Shown piece after piece: positions 22,208-30,176 of a DNA stretch of 42,404 bases. The stretch lies in the NCBI GenBank assembly GCA_903875045.1, contig CAIQUS010000177.1, positions 1 through 42,404 on the forward strand. Direction: 5' to 3'. This DNA comes from an uncultured Bacteroidales bacterium. GTDB lineage: Bacteria > Bacteroidota > Bacteroidia > Bacteroidales > FEN-979. The notes under the pieces were generated by a model. It worked only from the letters and a program-made list of their open reading frames with translations, made no database searches and was not told the DNA's origin. How positions within the stretch are numbered: the stretch's first letter is position 1; the number at the start of each line of letters is the position of its first letter. Made by a program: the position numbers and the translations under genes.

Positions 22208-23140
22208 TTATGCGGATATTGTTTCATAAATAAACTCTATTCCATCGGCCAGGCTTTTTTCATTTTCTGTTGCCAATGGTGTCGCCTTGGCAAATTTTAC
22301 CAAATCAGCCAAAGTTAAAAGATTGACCAATTTATCCAAGGAAATCTGGGAGCATCCGGAATGATTTTTCAATCCAAGCGAAATTTCCATCGTAGTTTGC
22401 TCAAGGGCTGGTACGCGAAAACGGTCTTCAATATACTTTCTGAGAATCTCGGTAAGTTCTGAGTGGTATTCCTTTACTTTTCCAGCCTGCCATAATTTTT
22501 TAACCCTCAGTTTTTCAATTTCCTGAAGAGCCAGTTCATGTGCCGAAAGCACAACTTTGGGTTTAAGAACGAAAATGGGTTCCTGCTTCTTCCGTTTGCG
22601 TAAATACCATATAACACTGATAATCAACAGCAAAACAACAAGACCTGCCAGAATCCATGGTAACATTTCGCGAAAAGTCATTGGAACCTTCAATGGACCA
22701 ATGATAGGCTTGATCGCCAGTGTTGTATCGACCTTAACCGTATGGACCGCTAATAACATCATGGTGGTGACAGAAACCAAACCGGTAGTATCAGGCAACA
22801 TTCTGTATTTGAACGGAATGGATGGAAAGGTATAAAAACCAGAATCGTAGCAGGTCAGATTAATCTGTTGCGAATACGTAACTGATTTTTTATCCACAGC
22901 ATATACCGTATCAATCTTCCCACGACCAATTACAGTAATTGATCCCAGTATGGTATCTGGCATAAAAGGCCATAAAACCTGCGATTTTGCCGGACCGGTA
23001 TATTTCAATGTCAGCCCTACATGATCACCAATAAGCATGGCATTGGTGTCGAGCTTTGCGGATACACTAACATCCTGGCCATAGCCCATCGTAAGTAAGG
23101 AAAGAAAAACAGATAATACGCTGAATTTTAACAGATTCAT
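22208..23140 (-). CDS. Exported membrane protein in bat operon, BatD/DUF4381-like
   Basis: A 310-residue protein. ATG 23140 (MNLLKFSVLSVFLSLLTMGYG) gives a signal peptide and is preferred over 23164, which would overlap the DUF58 gene by 14 bases. A beta-rich periplasmic part (SVSAKLDTNAMLIGDHVGLTLKY) resembles the Ig-like portion of BatD. One transmembrane helix (about 160-180, WILAGLVVLLLIISVIWYL) precedes a basic segment and a cytoplasmic helical region (ELALQEIEKLRVKKLW, LRKYIEDRFRVPALEQTTME). This layout is that of the BatD/DUF4381-type membrane protein commonly found between DUF58 and BatA. Direct function unknown; role in VWA-complex assembly inferred from position. Confidence 0.8.
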   Translation of the reverse strand: MNLLKFSVLSVFLSLLTMGYGQDVSVSAKLDTNAMLIGDHVGLTLKYTGPAKSQVLWPFMPDTILGSITVIGRGKIDTVYAVDKKSVTYSQQINLTCYDSGFYTFPSIPFKYRMLPDTTGLVSVTTMMLLAVHTVKVDTTLAIKPIIGPLKVPMTFREMLPWILAGLVVLLLIISVIWYLRKRKKQEPIFVLKPKVVLSAHELALQEIEKLRVKKLWQAGKVKEYHSELTEILRKYIEDRFRVPALEQTTMEISLGLKNHSGCSQISLDKLVNLLTLADLVKFAKATPLATENEKSLADGIEFIYETISA

Positions 23141-23150
23141 TATTTTAGGA

Positions 23151-24026
23151 TTATCTTCTTGCACCTCGTTTTCTGAACATACCCAACAGTGGTTTGATAT
23201 AATCTTGATCTGTAGCTATTTGTGCCACATCCACCCCGCTGCGTAAAAATGTTTCGGCTATGTAGTCGTTGTGGGCTTTGTACCAATTATTATATTGCCT
23301 GCGAACCCTGCGGTCGCACGAATCAACCCAAAGTTGTTTGCTGGTTTCAGCATCACGCACCCTGATAAACCCCACATCAGGAAGCTCAATTTCACGTTCA
23401 TCAAAAATCCTGACTGCGATCAGGTCATGTTTCTTGTTGGCAATTTTAATGGCATCCTCAAAGCCTCTGTTCATAAAGTCGCTTAACAGGAAAGCTGTAC
23501 ACCGTTTTTTTATGGCATTGGTCAGAAAGCGAAGGGGTTCAGTGAGATTAGTTTCTTGTTGCTGTGGCCTGAATTCAATTAATTCGCGGATGATCCGGAG
23601 TATGTGGGATGTTCCTTTTTTCGGTGGAATAAACTTTTCGACTGTTTTACTAAAAAAAATGACGCCAACTTTGTCATTATTTTGAATTGCACTGAAAGCA
23701 AGGACAGCAGCAATTTCTGTGATCATATCCTGCTTGAATGCTTTTTTTGTTCCAAACTGGTTGGATGCACTCACGTCAATCAACAACATGACAGTAAGTT
23801 CACGTTCCTCATCAAATATCTTGATGTAGGGATGGTTGAAACGTGCAGTAACATTCCAGTCAATGTTGCGGATATCATCCCCAGGCTGATATTCCCTGAC
23901 CTCAGAAAAGGCCATTCCTCGCCCTTTGAAGACAGAATGGTACTGACCAGAAAATATTTGATTGCTCAAACCCCGGGTCTTAATCTCAATTTTCCGTACC
24001 TTTTTGAATAGTTCAGCGGATTCCAT
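23151..24026 (-). CDS. DUF58 domain protein of the Bat operon
   Basis: A 291-residue soluble protein with the DUF58 signature EVREYQPGDDIRNIDWNVTA (about residues 43-62) and a degenerate VWA-like fold (LLIDVSASN near 92, where a MIDAS DxSxS would be DVSAS). In MoxR operons DUF58 proteins sit directly after the ATPase and before VWA genes, as here. It is likely a MoxR partner; the exact chemistry is not known. The start ATG at 24026 gives MESAELFKKVRKIEIKT, the normal DUF58 beginning. It is separated from moxR by an 83-base repeat-bearing gap. Confidence 0.93.
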   Translation of the reverse strand: MESAELFKKVRKIEIKTRGLSNQIFSGQYHSVFKGRGMAFSEVREYQPGDDIRNIDWNVTARFNHPYIKIFDEERELTVMLLIDVSASNQFGTKKAFKQDMITEIAAVLAFSAIQNNDKVGVIFFSKTVEKFIPPKKGTSHILRIIRELIEFRPQQQETNLTEPLRFLTNAIKKRCTAFLLSDFMNRGFEDAIKIANKKHDLIAVRIFDEREIELPDVGFIRVRDAETSKQLWVDSCDRRVRRQYNNWYKAHNDYIAETFLRSGVDVAQIATDQDYIKPLLGMFRKRGARR

Positions 24027-24034
24027 ACAAAATT

Positions 24035-24090
24035 AAAAAGCGAAAAAGCGAAATTGCGAAATAGTGAAATTGCGAAATAGTGAAAATGCA
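24035..24090. repeat. Tandem 16-base repeat between moxR and DUF58 genes
   Basis: The gap holds a simple tandem array: AAAAAGCG steps followed by two copies of GAAATTGCGAAATAGT and a partial third. It is AT-rich, intergenic and not coding. No hairpin or consensus binding site is evident. Confidence 0.6.
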
Positions 24091-24109
24091 TGTCAGGGTT
24101 ACAGATCCA

Positions 24110-25102
24110 TTAAGGCACCTCTACTGTGTTGAGAATCTCACTAATGATATCTTCAGACGTGATATTCTCAGCTTCCGCCTCATAAGTAAGGCCTATGCGA
24201 TGACGTAGTACATCATAAGCAACTGCACGGATGTCTTCAGGGATGACATACCCCCTTCGTTTTATGAACGCGTATGCTTTGGAAGCAAGGGCAAGATAGA
24301 TACTTGCACGGGGAGAACCACCATAGTTGATCAGTCCGGCAAATTTCTTCAGTTTATAATCTGCCGGGAAACGGCTTGCAAAAACAATATCCGTAATATA
24401 GTTTTCTATCTTTTCATCAAGGTAAACTTCACGGGTGATTGCCCGTGCCCTCATAATGTCAGCAGTTGTGATGATAGGACTTGTATGAAATGACTCATTT
24501 CCTATATTCTGACGAATGATCATTTTCTCCTCCTTTTTATCCGGGTAGCCGATAACAACCTTTAGCATAAACCGGTCAACCTGGGCTTCAGGCAATGGAT
24601 ACGTTCCCTCTTGCTCGATTGGATTTTCTGTAGCTAACACAAGAAAAGGTTCTGGCAGCATAAATGTTTCATCCCCGATTGTGACTTGCCGCTCCTGCAT
24701 GGCCTCAAGAAGCGCACTTTGTACTTTTGCCGGGCTACGGTTTATTTCATCTGCCAGAATGAAGTTTGCAAAAATGGGACCCTTGCGAACTTTGAATTCT
24801 TCGTTCTTTTGACTGTAAATCAGTGTACCTAGCAAATCGGCAGGAAGGAGATCTGGTGTAAACTGAATTCTGCTGAATTTTGCTTCAATACAGTTTGCCA
24901 GCGATTTTATCGCCAGAGTTTTAGCCAGCCCTGGAACGCCTTCGAGCAGGATATGGCCGTTTGCCAGCAATCCGATCATCAGCCGTTCAATCATTTGTTT
25001 CTGGCCAACAATCACTTTGTGCATTTCCATTGTCACCATATCAACAAACGCGCTCTCCTTCTGGATCCGTTCATTTAATTCCTTGATGTCAGTTTCAACC
25101 AT
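24110..25102 (-). CDS. moxR: MoxR-family AAA+ ATPase
   Basis: A 330-residue ATPase. Walker A GVPGLAKT (residues 55-62), Walker B with sensor context (NFILADEINRSPAK), the MoxR segment SALLEAMQERQVTIGD and LATENPIEQEGTYPLPEAQVDRF (seen as ATENPIEQEG and LPEAQVDRF) are all intact. MoxR ATPases act as chaperone-like regulators of VWA-protein complexes, matching the BatA/BatB/DUF58 genes downstream. It is the first gene of the operon; a TAAATTTG -7 box lies upstream at 25125-25132. Confidence 0.95.
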   Translation of the reverse strand: MVETDIKELNERIQKESAFVDMVTMEMHKVIVGQKQMIERLMIGLLANGHILLEGVPGLAKTLAIKSLANCIEAKFSRIQFTPDLLPADLLGTLIYSQKNEEFKVRKGPIFANFILADEINRSPAKVQSALLEAMQERQVTIGDETFMLPEPFLVLATENPIEQEGTYPLPEAQVDRFMLKVVIGYPDKKEEKMIIRQNIGNESFHTSPIITTADIMRARAITREVYLDEKIENYITDIVFASRFPADYKLKKFAGLINYGGSPRASIYLALASKAYAFIKRRGYVIPEDIRAVAYDVLRHRIGLTYEAEAENITSEDIISEILNTVEVP

Positions 25103-25124
25103 GTCTAAGATTTTTTTGAGGATG

Positions 25125-25132
25125 CAAATTTA
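25125..25132 (-). promoter_or_regulatory. Candidate -7 box of the moxR-bat operon
   Basis: Minus-strand TAAATTTG matches TAnnTTTG, about 23 bases before the moxR ATG. Upstream (25145-25202) are several GTTAA copies spaced roughly one helical turn apart. No standard -33 at 19-21 bases is evident. Confidence 0.5.
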
Positions 25133-25222
25133 TAAAATGATAAAGTTACAATGCTAGTAATGATGTTAATATTTGTTAACCATTCCGTTAAAAAAATGTT
25201 AAAGGATTTGCGGATGTGAGTT

Positions 25223-25696
25223 TTACTCATGATGATAGGATTCACCACGCATGATTGTAAGCCCCCTGTATAACTGTTCAATAAAAAAAAGACGGACCAT
25301 CTGATGAGAGAACGTCATTTTTGATAATGAAAGTATTGATGAAGCCTGCTTTTTTAACAAAGGATCGAATCCGAAAGGGCCTCCCACGATAAAGACAAGG
25401 TTTTTACCACCGGATAAAAATTGCTTATTCAAAAATGAAGCAAATTCTGTCGACCTCATCTCCCTGCCATGCTCATCAAGCAAAATAACAATATCTCCCA
25501 GAGAAATTTTTCTCCTTAGGAGGACAGATTCTTGCAAACAGTGCTCTGCCTGAGGCAGGTTAGCTGCATTTTTAATTGAAGGAATTTCAATTATTTCAAA
25601 GGGGACATACCTTTTAACACGCATCTCATACTCACGAATTCCTGTTTTCAGATAATCCTCTTCTGTTTTCCCAACGAGTATCAACTTGATTTTCAT
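25223..25696 (-). CDS. rlmH: 23S rRNA pseudouridine-1915 N3-methyltransferase RlmH
   Basis: A 157-residue SPOUT-type methyltransferase. The start at ATG 25696 (MKIKLILVGKTEEDYLKTGI) gives the normal RlmH length; the longer frame to 25717 adds MHLCSRI and is not typical. Conserved features: YEMRVKRYVPFEIIEIP, LDEHGREMRSTEFA, and the knot with the SAM site FIVGGPFGF; the C-terminal YRGLTIMRGESYHHE is typical (EQLYRA...G.PYH). It methylates pseudouridine 1915 in 23S helix 69, using assembled ribosomes. It is divergent from the DUF4783-nadC genes. A weak CATCTTTG -7 element is at 25707-25714. Confidence 0.96.
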   Translation of the reverse strand: MKIKLILVGKTEEDYLKTGIREYEMRVKRYVPFEIIEIPSIKNAANLPQAEHCLQESVLLRRKISLGDIVILLDEHGREMRSTEFASFLNKQFLSGGKNLVFIVGGPFGFDPLLKKQASSILSLSKMTFSHQMVRLFFIEQLYRGLTIMRGESYHHE

Positions 25697-25824
25697 AATT
25701 CTGCTGCAAAGATGCAAAATTCAATGGAATATTTGCCATGTTGTCCTGTAAGAGTTATAAAGTGCAAATCCAGTCAACAATAAAAAACATCAAAAACCTT
25801 TTATACCTTTAACCTTTTATAATG

Positions 25825-25832
25825 TACCTTTG
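25825..25832 (+). promoter_or_regulatory. Candidate -7 box of the DUF4783-nadC-yihY operon
   Basis: TACCTTTG matches TAnnTTTG, 33 bases upstream of the ATG at 25866. The -33 region has only a weak TTTT match at 22-base spacing. Confidence 0.5.
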
Positions 25833-25865
25833 TTTTACTCTTTTTAACCAAGACACTGAACGTGT

Positions 25866-26273
25866 ATGAAAAATATATCTTTAAAGTTGATTGCCCTTAT
25901 TTGTCCTTTCTTTCTTTTTCTGGGCTTCGTTGCTTCTCCCGGGCCGGAGGAAACTGCAACGCAGGTTACTGCTGCCATCCAGGCAGGAAATGCGATGGAG
26001 GTCGCGAAAAACTTTAATGCGATGATTGACCTCACCCTGCCAGGGTATGATGACACTTTCAGTAAAGCCCAGGCAGGCCAGATTCTCAAGGACTTCTTTA
26101 CTCAAAACCCGGTAAAGAGTTTTAAAATCACCCGCCAAGGCTCATCCCCGGATGGTTCACAATATACAATTGGCAGCCTTGAAGCCGGGAAAAAGATTTT
26201 TCGGGTTTATTTTATCATTAAATCAGCAAACGGTCAAAACCTTGTTCAACAATTACAGTTACAGGAAAATTGA
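25866..26273 (+). CDS. DUF4783 exported protein
   Basis: A 135-residue protein. Signal peptide MKNISLKLIALICPFFLFLGFVA, then a compact NTF2-like region (ETATQVTAAIQAGNAMEVAKNF, shown as VTAAIQAGNAMEVAKNF; MIDLTLPGYDDTFSKAQAGQIL; DFFTQNPVKSFKITRQGSS) matching the DUF4783 family that precedes nadC in many Bacteroidota. Function unknown; periplasmic localisation inferred. It ends 3 bases before nadC ATG, so cotranscription is likely. Confidence 0.9.
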   Translation: MKNISLKLIALICPFFLFLGFVASPGPEETATQVTAAIQAGNAMEVAKNFNAMIDLTLPGYDDTFSKAQAGQILKDFFTQNPVKSFKITRQGSSPDGSQYTIGSLEAGKKIFRVYFIIKSANGQNLVQQLQLQEN

Positions 26274-26276
26274 TTT

Positions 26277-27116
26277 ATGACAATTGACGAAATCATTTTC
26301 AATGCACTTGCCGAAGATATCGGTGATGGTGATCATACAACATTGGCTACACTTCCGGTGGAAATCCCTGGTAAAGCAAAGCTACTTGTCAAAGACAATG
26401 GCATATTATGCGGGGTTAACCTCGCAGAACGAATTTTTGCAGCTGTTGATCCAAAACTGCAACTGACTGTTTTTTTTCGTGATGGTGCTCCTGTTACAAA
26501 CGGTGATATTGTATTTGAAGTTACTGGTAGCAAAGCCTCTATTCTCAAGTCTGAAAGGTTGGTATTGAATTTCATGCAAAGACTAAGTGGCATTGCGACG
26601 GCAACAAATCTGGCCGTTAGCAAACTTGATGGCTTGAAAACGAAAATATTGGATACACGAAAAACCACTCCCCTTTTGCGGGAACTTGAGAAATATGCCG
26701 TAAAAACTGGTGGTGGAGAGAACCACAGGATGGGTCTCTATGACATGGTAATGATCAAGGACAACCATGTTGATTATGCAGGAGGAATTGTGAAAGCCAT
26801 TGATGCGGTTGATTTTTATCTCAACAATACCGGAAAAAAACTTAAAATCGAGATTGAGGTCAGGAACATGGTTGAATTAAATCAGGTACTGGAACATGGC
26901 AAAGTTGACCGGATCATGCTGGACAATTTTTCTACAAAAAACCTGCAGGAAGCTGTCCGCCTTATCAATGGGCGCTTCGAAACCGAGGCCAGTGGCGGGA
27001 TTACGACAGAAACACTGCGCGCTTATGCCGAATCTGGGGTTGATTTCATCTCGATGGGTTCACTAACACATCAAATAAAAAGTCTGGATATGAGCCTTAA
27101 GGCTGAACCTAATTGA
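26277..27116 (+). CDS. nadC: Nicotinate-nucleotide pyrophosphorylase (carboxylating)
   Basis: A 279-residue enzyme converting quinolinate and PRPP to nicotinate mononucleotide plus CO2 in NAD biosynthesis. Recognisable pieces are GDGDHTTLAT, LNFMQRLSGIAT, ILDTRKTTPLLRELEKYAVKTGGG (TRKTTP, AVKTGGGENHR), MGLYDMVMIKDNH, IEIEVRNMVEL, DRIMLDNF and EASGGIT, all in the NadC order and spacing. Length is usual for the family. It lies 6 bases before the next gene on the same strand. Confidence 0.97.
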   Translation: MTIDEIIFNALAEDIGDGDHTTLATLPVEIPGKAKLLVKDNGILCGVNLAERIFAAVDPKLQLTVFFRDGAPVTNGDIVFEVTGSKASILKSERLVLNFMQRLSGIATATNLAVSKLDGLKTKILDTRKTTPLLRELEKYAVKTGGGENHRMGLYDMVMIKDNHVDYAGGIVKAIDAVDFYLNNTGKKLKIEIEVRNMVELNQVLEHGKVDRIMLDNFSTKNLQEAVRLINGRFETEASGGITTETLRAYAESGVDFISMGSLTHQIKSLDMSLKAEPN

Positions 27117-27122
27117 GCATTC

Positions 27123-28079
27123 ATGCCTGGGAAAAACTTCATCTATGATCGATTAAACACATGGTTGCCAGTTGTTTGGTTGCTCAAAAGATCCAAAGGT
27201 ATTACCTTGCCTGGTTTTGATGGGGTTCCCCTCTATGATGTGGCTGTGTTTTTCTTTCGGGGGCTTACTCAGGGTTATATCACCTCGCGCGCCGCATCAA
27301 TATCCTATTCCGTATTTCTGGCTATCTTCCCATTCCTGATTTTCCTTTTTAATATTATTCCATTCATCCCTATTGAAAACTTCCAACAATCGTTATTGGG
27401 CATAATCCAGGATTTCATGCCCAGCCTGGCATTTGAATCAGTTAAGGAAACCATCATCGATATTGTAACTCGTCCTCGGAGCAGCCTTTTGATCATCAAT
27501 CTTATATTGACACTGTATTTTTCGACAAATGGGGTAAACAGCCTGATTGAAGCATTTAACAACACATATCACGCTCTGGAAACACGGTCAAGTTTCAGGC
27601 AATATCTCATTTCCATTGCTATTGTTTTGATCAATAGCTTTCTTTTAATTATTGCCATCGGTCTGATCACATTTGGGTCTACCCTGTTATCTTGGTTACT
27701 TCCATATAGCATTCAGAATAGTTTCATCGTAGTTTTTATGCTTCAATTGTTACGATGGCTGGTCATTTTGGGATTGCTGTTAATGGCTATTTCTTTTATT
27801 TATTACCTCGCTCCGGTAAGGCAAAAGTCCTTCCGGTTCTTTTCAGCAGGATCGATGCTCGCAACCTGTCTTATTGTGACCACCACGCTCGGATTTAACT
27901 TTTATGTTGATAATTTTTCAAGCTACAACGCACTGTATGGTTCTCTGGGCACCTTAATGATCGTCCTGGTTTGGATTTACATAAATGCCATCAGTTTGAT
28001 TGTAGGATTTGAACTGAATGCAAGTATTAATAATGCGAAACGGGAGAATCCTAAGGCTGTAAACGCAATCGTTCCCTGA
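27123..28079 (+). CDS. YihY/BrkB-family membrane protein
   Basis: A 318-residue polytopic inner-membrane protein with six hydrophobic segments and the family hallmarks RAASISYSVFLAIFPFLIFLF (SRAASISYSVFLAIFPF), TNGVNSLIEAFNNTYHALE, YYLAPVRQKSFRFFSAGSML and ASYNALYGSLGTLMIVLVWIY (YNALYGSLGTLMIVLVW). It was once annotated as RNase BN, which is now regarded as incorrect for this family; actual function is unknown. It follows nadC by 6 bases and its 3' end overlaps the convergent flippase gene by 29 bases. Confidence 0.9.
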   Translation: MPGKNFIYDRLNTWLPVVWLLKRSKGITLPGFDGVPLYDVAVFFFRGLTQGYITSRAASISYSVFLAIFPFLIFLFNIIPFIPIENFQQSLLGIIQDFMPSLAFESVKETIIDIVTRPRSSLLIINLILTLYFSTNGVNSLIEAFNNTYHALETRSSFRQYLISIAIVLINSFLLIIAIGLITFGSTLLSWLLPYSIQNSFIVVFMLQLLRWLVILGLLLMAISFIYYLAPVRQKSFRFFSAGSMLATCLIVTTTLGFNFYVDNFSSYNALYGSLGTLMIVLVWIYINAISLIVGFELNASINNAKRENPKAVNAIVP

Positions 28080-29514
28080 TAATTGGCATCACCTCTTTTC
28101 TGTAGGCCAGTAAAACCATTACCACTGCGATGAGAAGTTGACCAACTTCGAAAATCTGTCGGGTCCCCTTTGTCGCAAATAATTCTGATACCACAACTAC
28201 AGTAATATAAATAATGGGAAGGTAAATAAGTTTCCACGGATTTAATTTATAATCAAAAACTTTCCTGCTTTCATTGTACATGATAATAACCTGAACCGGT
28301 TTAACCAGGAAATTAGCCCATACAGCCCCAATCAAACCAAAATAATGGATCAGTACGATACTGACAATGATCTGAAAAATCGAACTGTAAAAAAAGACCT
28401 TGGGTAAAGCCCTGGTTTTCTTAAAGTACATTAAAGGGGCCCAAAAATATGTGCGAAGTCCGGCAAGAACATATCCCGCAAAAAGTATGGCTATAAAATT
28501 AAATGTAAGGTAAAAATCCTTGTTTTTTACAACAATAGGGATGATCAATGGTAATGCGATTACCAAAACAGGAACGATTAACAGAGAGATGGCGGTAAAA
28601 CCGTTAAAATAACGATTAACTTCTATGGTGCCGTAATTAATATTTTTCTCTTTCCAGATACTAAATACCTTCGGAAGGATCGACGAGGCTAAGCCACTTT
28701 GGATAAAATCCAGCAGAAGAGTACACTGGATGGCAAAAACAAAAATTCCCACATCCGAGGCATTCAGAAAATATGCAATAATATACCGGTCCACATTACC
28801 TGCCACCCAGGATAAAATAAAACTGACAAACAAAGGAAAACAGAAGACTCCTATTCCCTTCAGTAATTTCACATGAAAAGAAATTCCAAATTCTTTAATA
28901 AAATAGAATAATGCCAGTAAAAAAATACCTAAACCGGAAAGTAATCTTCCATACATGGGCCCGGCAAGTGAAAATGGGTTAAAAAACAAAATAGACAGTG
29001 AAAAAGTGATGGTAAGTACAAAATTGAATATATTCAGCCAAAAAAACCTTTCAGGCCTTTGCTGATATATCAATAGTGTGGTATAACTCTTGAAGAGGCT
29101 ATTGAAAATGGCCGTGAGGAGGGACATAAATCCCCACGGGTAAAACACAAGAATTGTTTTATTTTGGGTAAACCCTGAAAAGGAAGAAAAAAGAGGGCTG
29201 CCTGTAACAATGAAAGCCAAAAGAAACAGAACTCCTATTAAAAGAAGCATTGTAACAACTGTCCCAACGTTTTCTCGCGCCGTTTGAACCTTATCCTTAA
29301 AATCAACCCAATGTGTCCCCAGGTAATTATCCAAGGAAAAATTTACAAGAAGCTGCATGATACCAGTAAACGCAATATACAACGCCAATTCGCCAAACTG
29401 ATTGGTTGTAAGCATATTGGTGTAAAAGGGAAGGAGTAACATGCCGGATGCAAGCGGCAATGCACCAATGACAGAATAAATAAAAGAGGATTTTATAAAG
29501 TATTTAGATATCAA
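28051..29514 (-). CDS. Wzx-type polysaccharide flippase (MOP superfamily)
   Basis: A 487-residue membrane protein with about twelve hydrophobic segments and the MATE/PST-flippase N-terminus (SFIYSVIGALPLASGMLLLP, SLDNYLGTHWVD). It would translocate lipid-linked oligosaccharide across the inner membrane for the surface glycan made by the upstream genes. No Wzy-like polymerase is seen in the window. It is the last visible gene of the glycan cluster, and its TAG stop (28051-28053) lies inside the 3' end of the YihY gene. Start ATG 29514 is the natural one; 35 bases separate it from the isomerase gene. Confidence 0.9.
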   Translation of the reverse strand: MISKYFIKSSFIYSVIGALPLASGMLLLPFYTNMLTTNQFGELALYIAFTGIMQLLVNFSLDNYLGTHWVDFKDKVQTARENVGTVVTMLLLIGVLFLLAFIVTGSPLFSSFSGFTQNKTILVFYPWGFMSLLTAIFNSLFKSYTTLLIYQQRPERFFWLNIFNFVLTITFSLSILFFNPFSLAGPMYGRLLSGLGIFLLALFYFIKEFGISFHVKLLKGIGVFCFPLFVSFILSWVAGNVDRYIIAYFLNASDVGIFVFAIQCTLLLDFIQSGLASSILPKVFSIWKEKNINYGTIEVNRYFNGFTAISLLIVPVLVIALPLIIPIVVKNKDFYLTFNFIAILFAGYVLAGLRTYFWAPLMYFKKTRALPKVFFYSSIFQIIVSIVLIHYFGLIGAVWANFLVKPVQVIIMYNESRKVFDYKLNPWKLIYLPIIYITVVVVSELFATKGTRQIFEVGQLLIAVVMVLLAYRKEVMPIIRERLRLQP

Positions 29515-29549
29515 TCAAATAAATTTTATCACCAATAGCCAACTATCTT

Positions 29550-30167
29550 TCAAGACAACGCCTGGTTTTTATTGAAAACATCTATGGAATCATGGCAATA
29601 CATTTTAGCATCCAGAATGCTGTGTAAAATATATTGATGAATTATTTCAAGAAAACCATAAGAAAAAGAAGGCACAAAAAAGTTCAGGTCTCCAATACCT
29701 CTTAACAGATTATCCGGATAGAATCCAGATAGGGTAATTACCAAACAGTCTCTTTCTCTTGCTGCTTTTGCTGCTTTAATAATATTTTGCGAGCTCCCGG
29801 AACTACTAATGCAAATCACGAGATCGCCTTTTCTCACAAGCATTTCTATTGGTTTAACGAAAACATTTTCGTACCCTAAATCATTTGATAAACAGGTAAG
29901 GAGCGAGGCATCATTAAAGGAGGTGGCAGGGATATTCCCGTTTTTCAAAAAATCAATAGCGCTGTGACTTGCAATTGCAGCGCTACCTCCATTTCCGATA
30001 ATATAAATTCGGCGATTCTTGTCTTGGATTTCAAGAAGCGATTCAACGGACAACTCAATTCCGATATCATATTTTAAGAGGTTGCCGGCATGATCAGTAA
30101 TTTCAATATGATCTAAGGCTTTTTGAAACTCAGAATTATATTTTTGAATAAATGATCCTGTATCCAT
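29550..30167 (-). CDS. gmhA: SIS-domain phosphoheptose isomerase (GmhA-like)
   Basis: A 205-residue SIS protein. GNGGSAAIASHSAIDFLKN (sugar-phosphate binding loop), SLLTCLSNDLGYENVFVKPIE, ISSSGSSQNIIKAAKAA, and a C-terminal EIIHQYILHSI that parallels the catalytic His region of GmhA. GmhA converts sedoheptulose 7-phosphate to D-glycero-D-manno-heptose 7-phosphate. The next upstream gene encodes a heptose kinase/nucleotidyltransferase, so a heptose-nucleotide branch is strongly suggested. A diverged SIS enzyme with another sugar-phosphate substrate remains possible. It is 9 bases from its upstream neighbour. Confidence 0.82.
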   Translation of the reverse strand: MDTGSFIQKYNSEFQKALDHIEITDHAGNLLKYDIGIELSVESLLEIQDKNRRIYIIGNGGSAAIASHSAIDFLKNGNIPATSFNDASLLTCLSNDLGYENVFVKPIEMLVRKGDLVICISSSGSSQNIIKAAKAARERDCLVITLSGFYPDNLLRGIGDLNFFVPSFSYGFLEIIHQYILHSILDAKMYCHDSIDVFNKNQALS

Positions 30168-30176
30168 AATTAAATG

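Noticed and set aside
24035-24090. Possible regulatory RNA or attachment site between moxR and DUF58.
   Set aside because: Only a two-to-three copy simple repeat; no fold, promoter or site architecture.
16799-25102. The MoxR/VWA/TPR operon considered as an undescribed defence or toxin-delivery system.
   Set aside because: Gene order and domains match the known Bacteroidota Bat operon; no effector or defence-associated domain is present.
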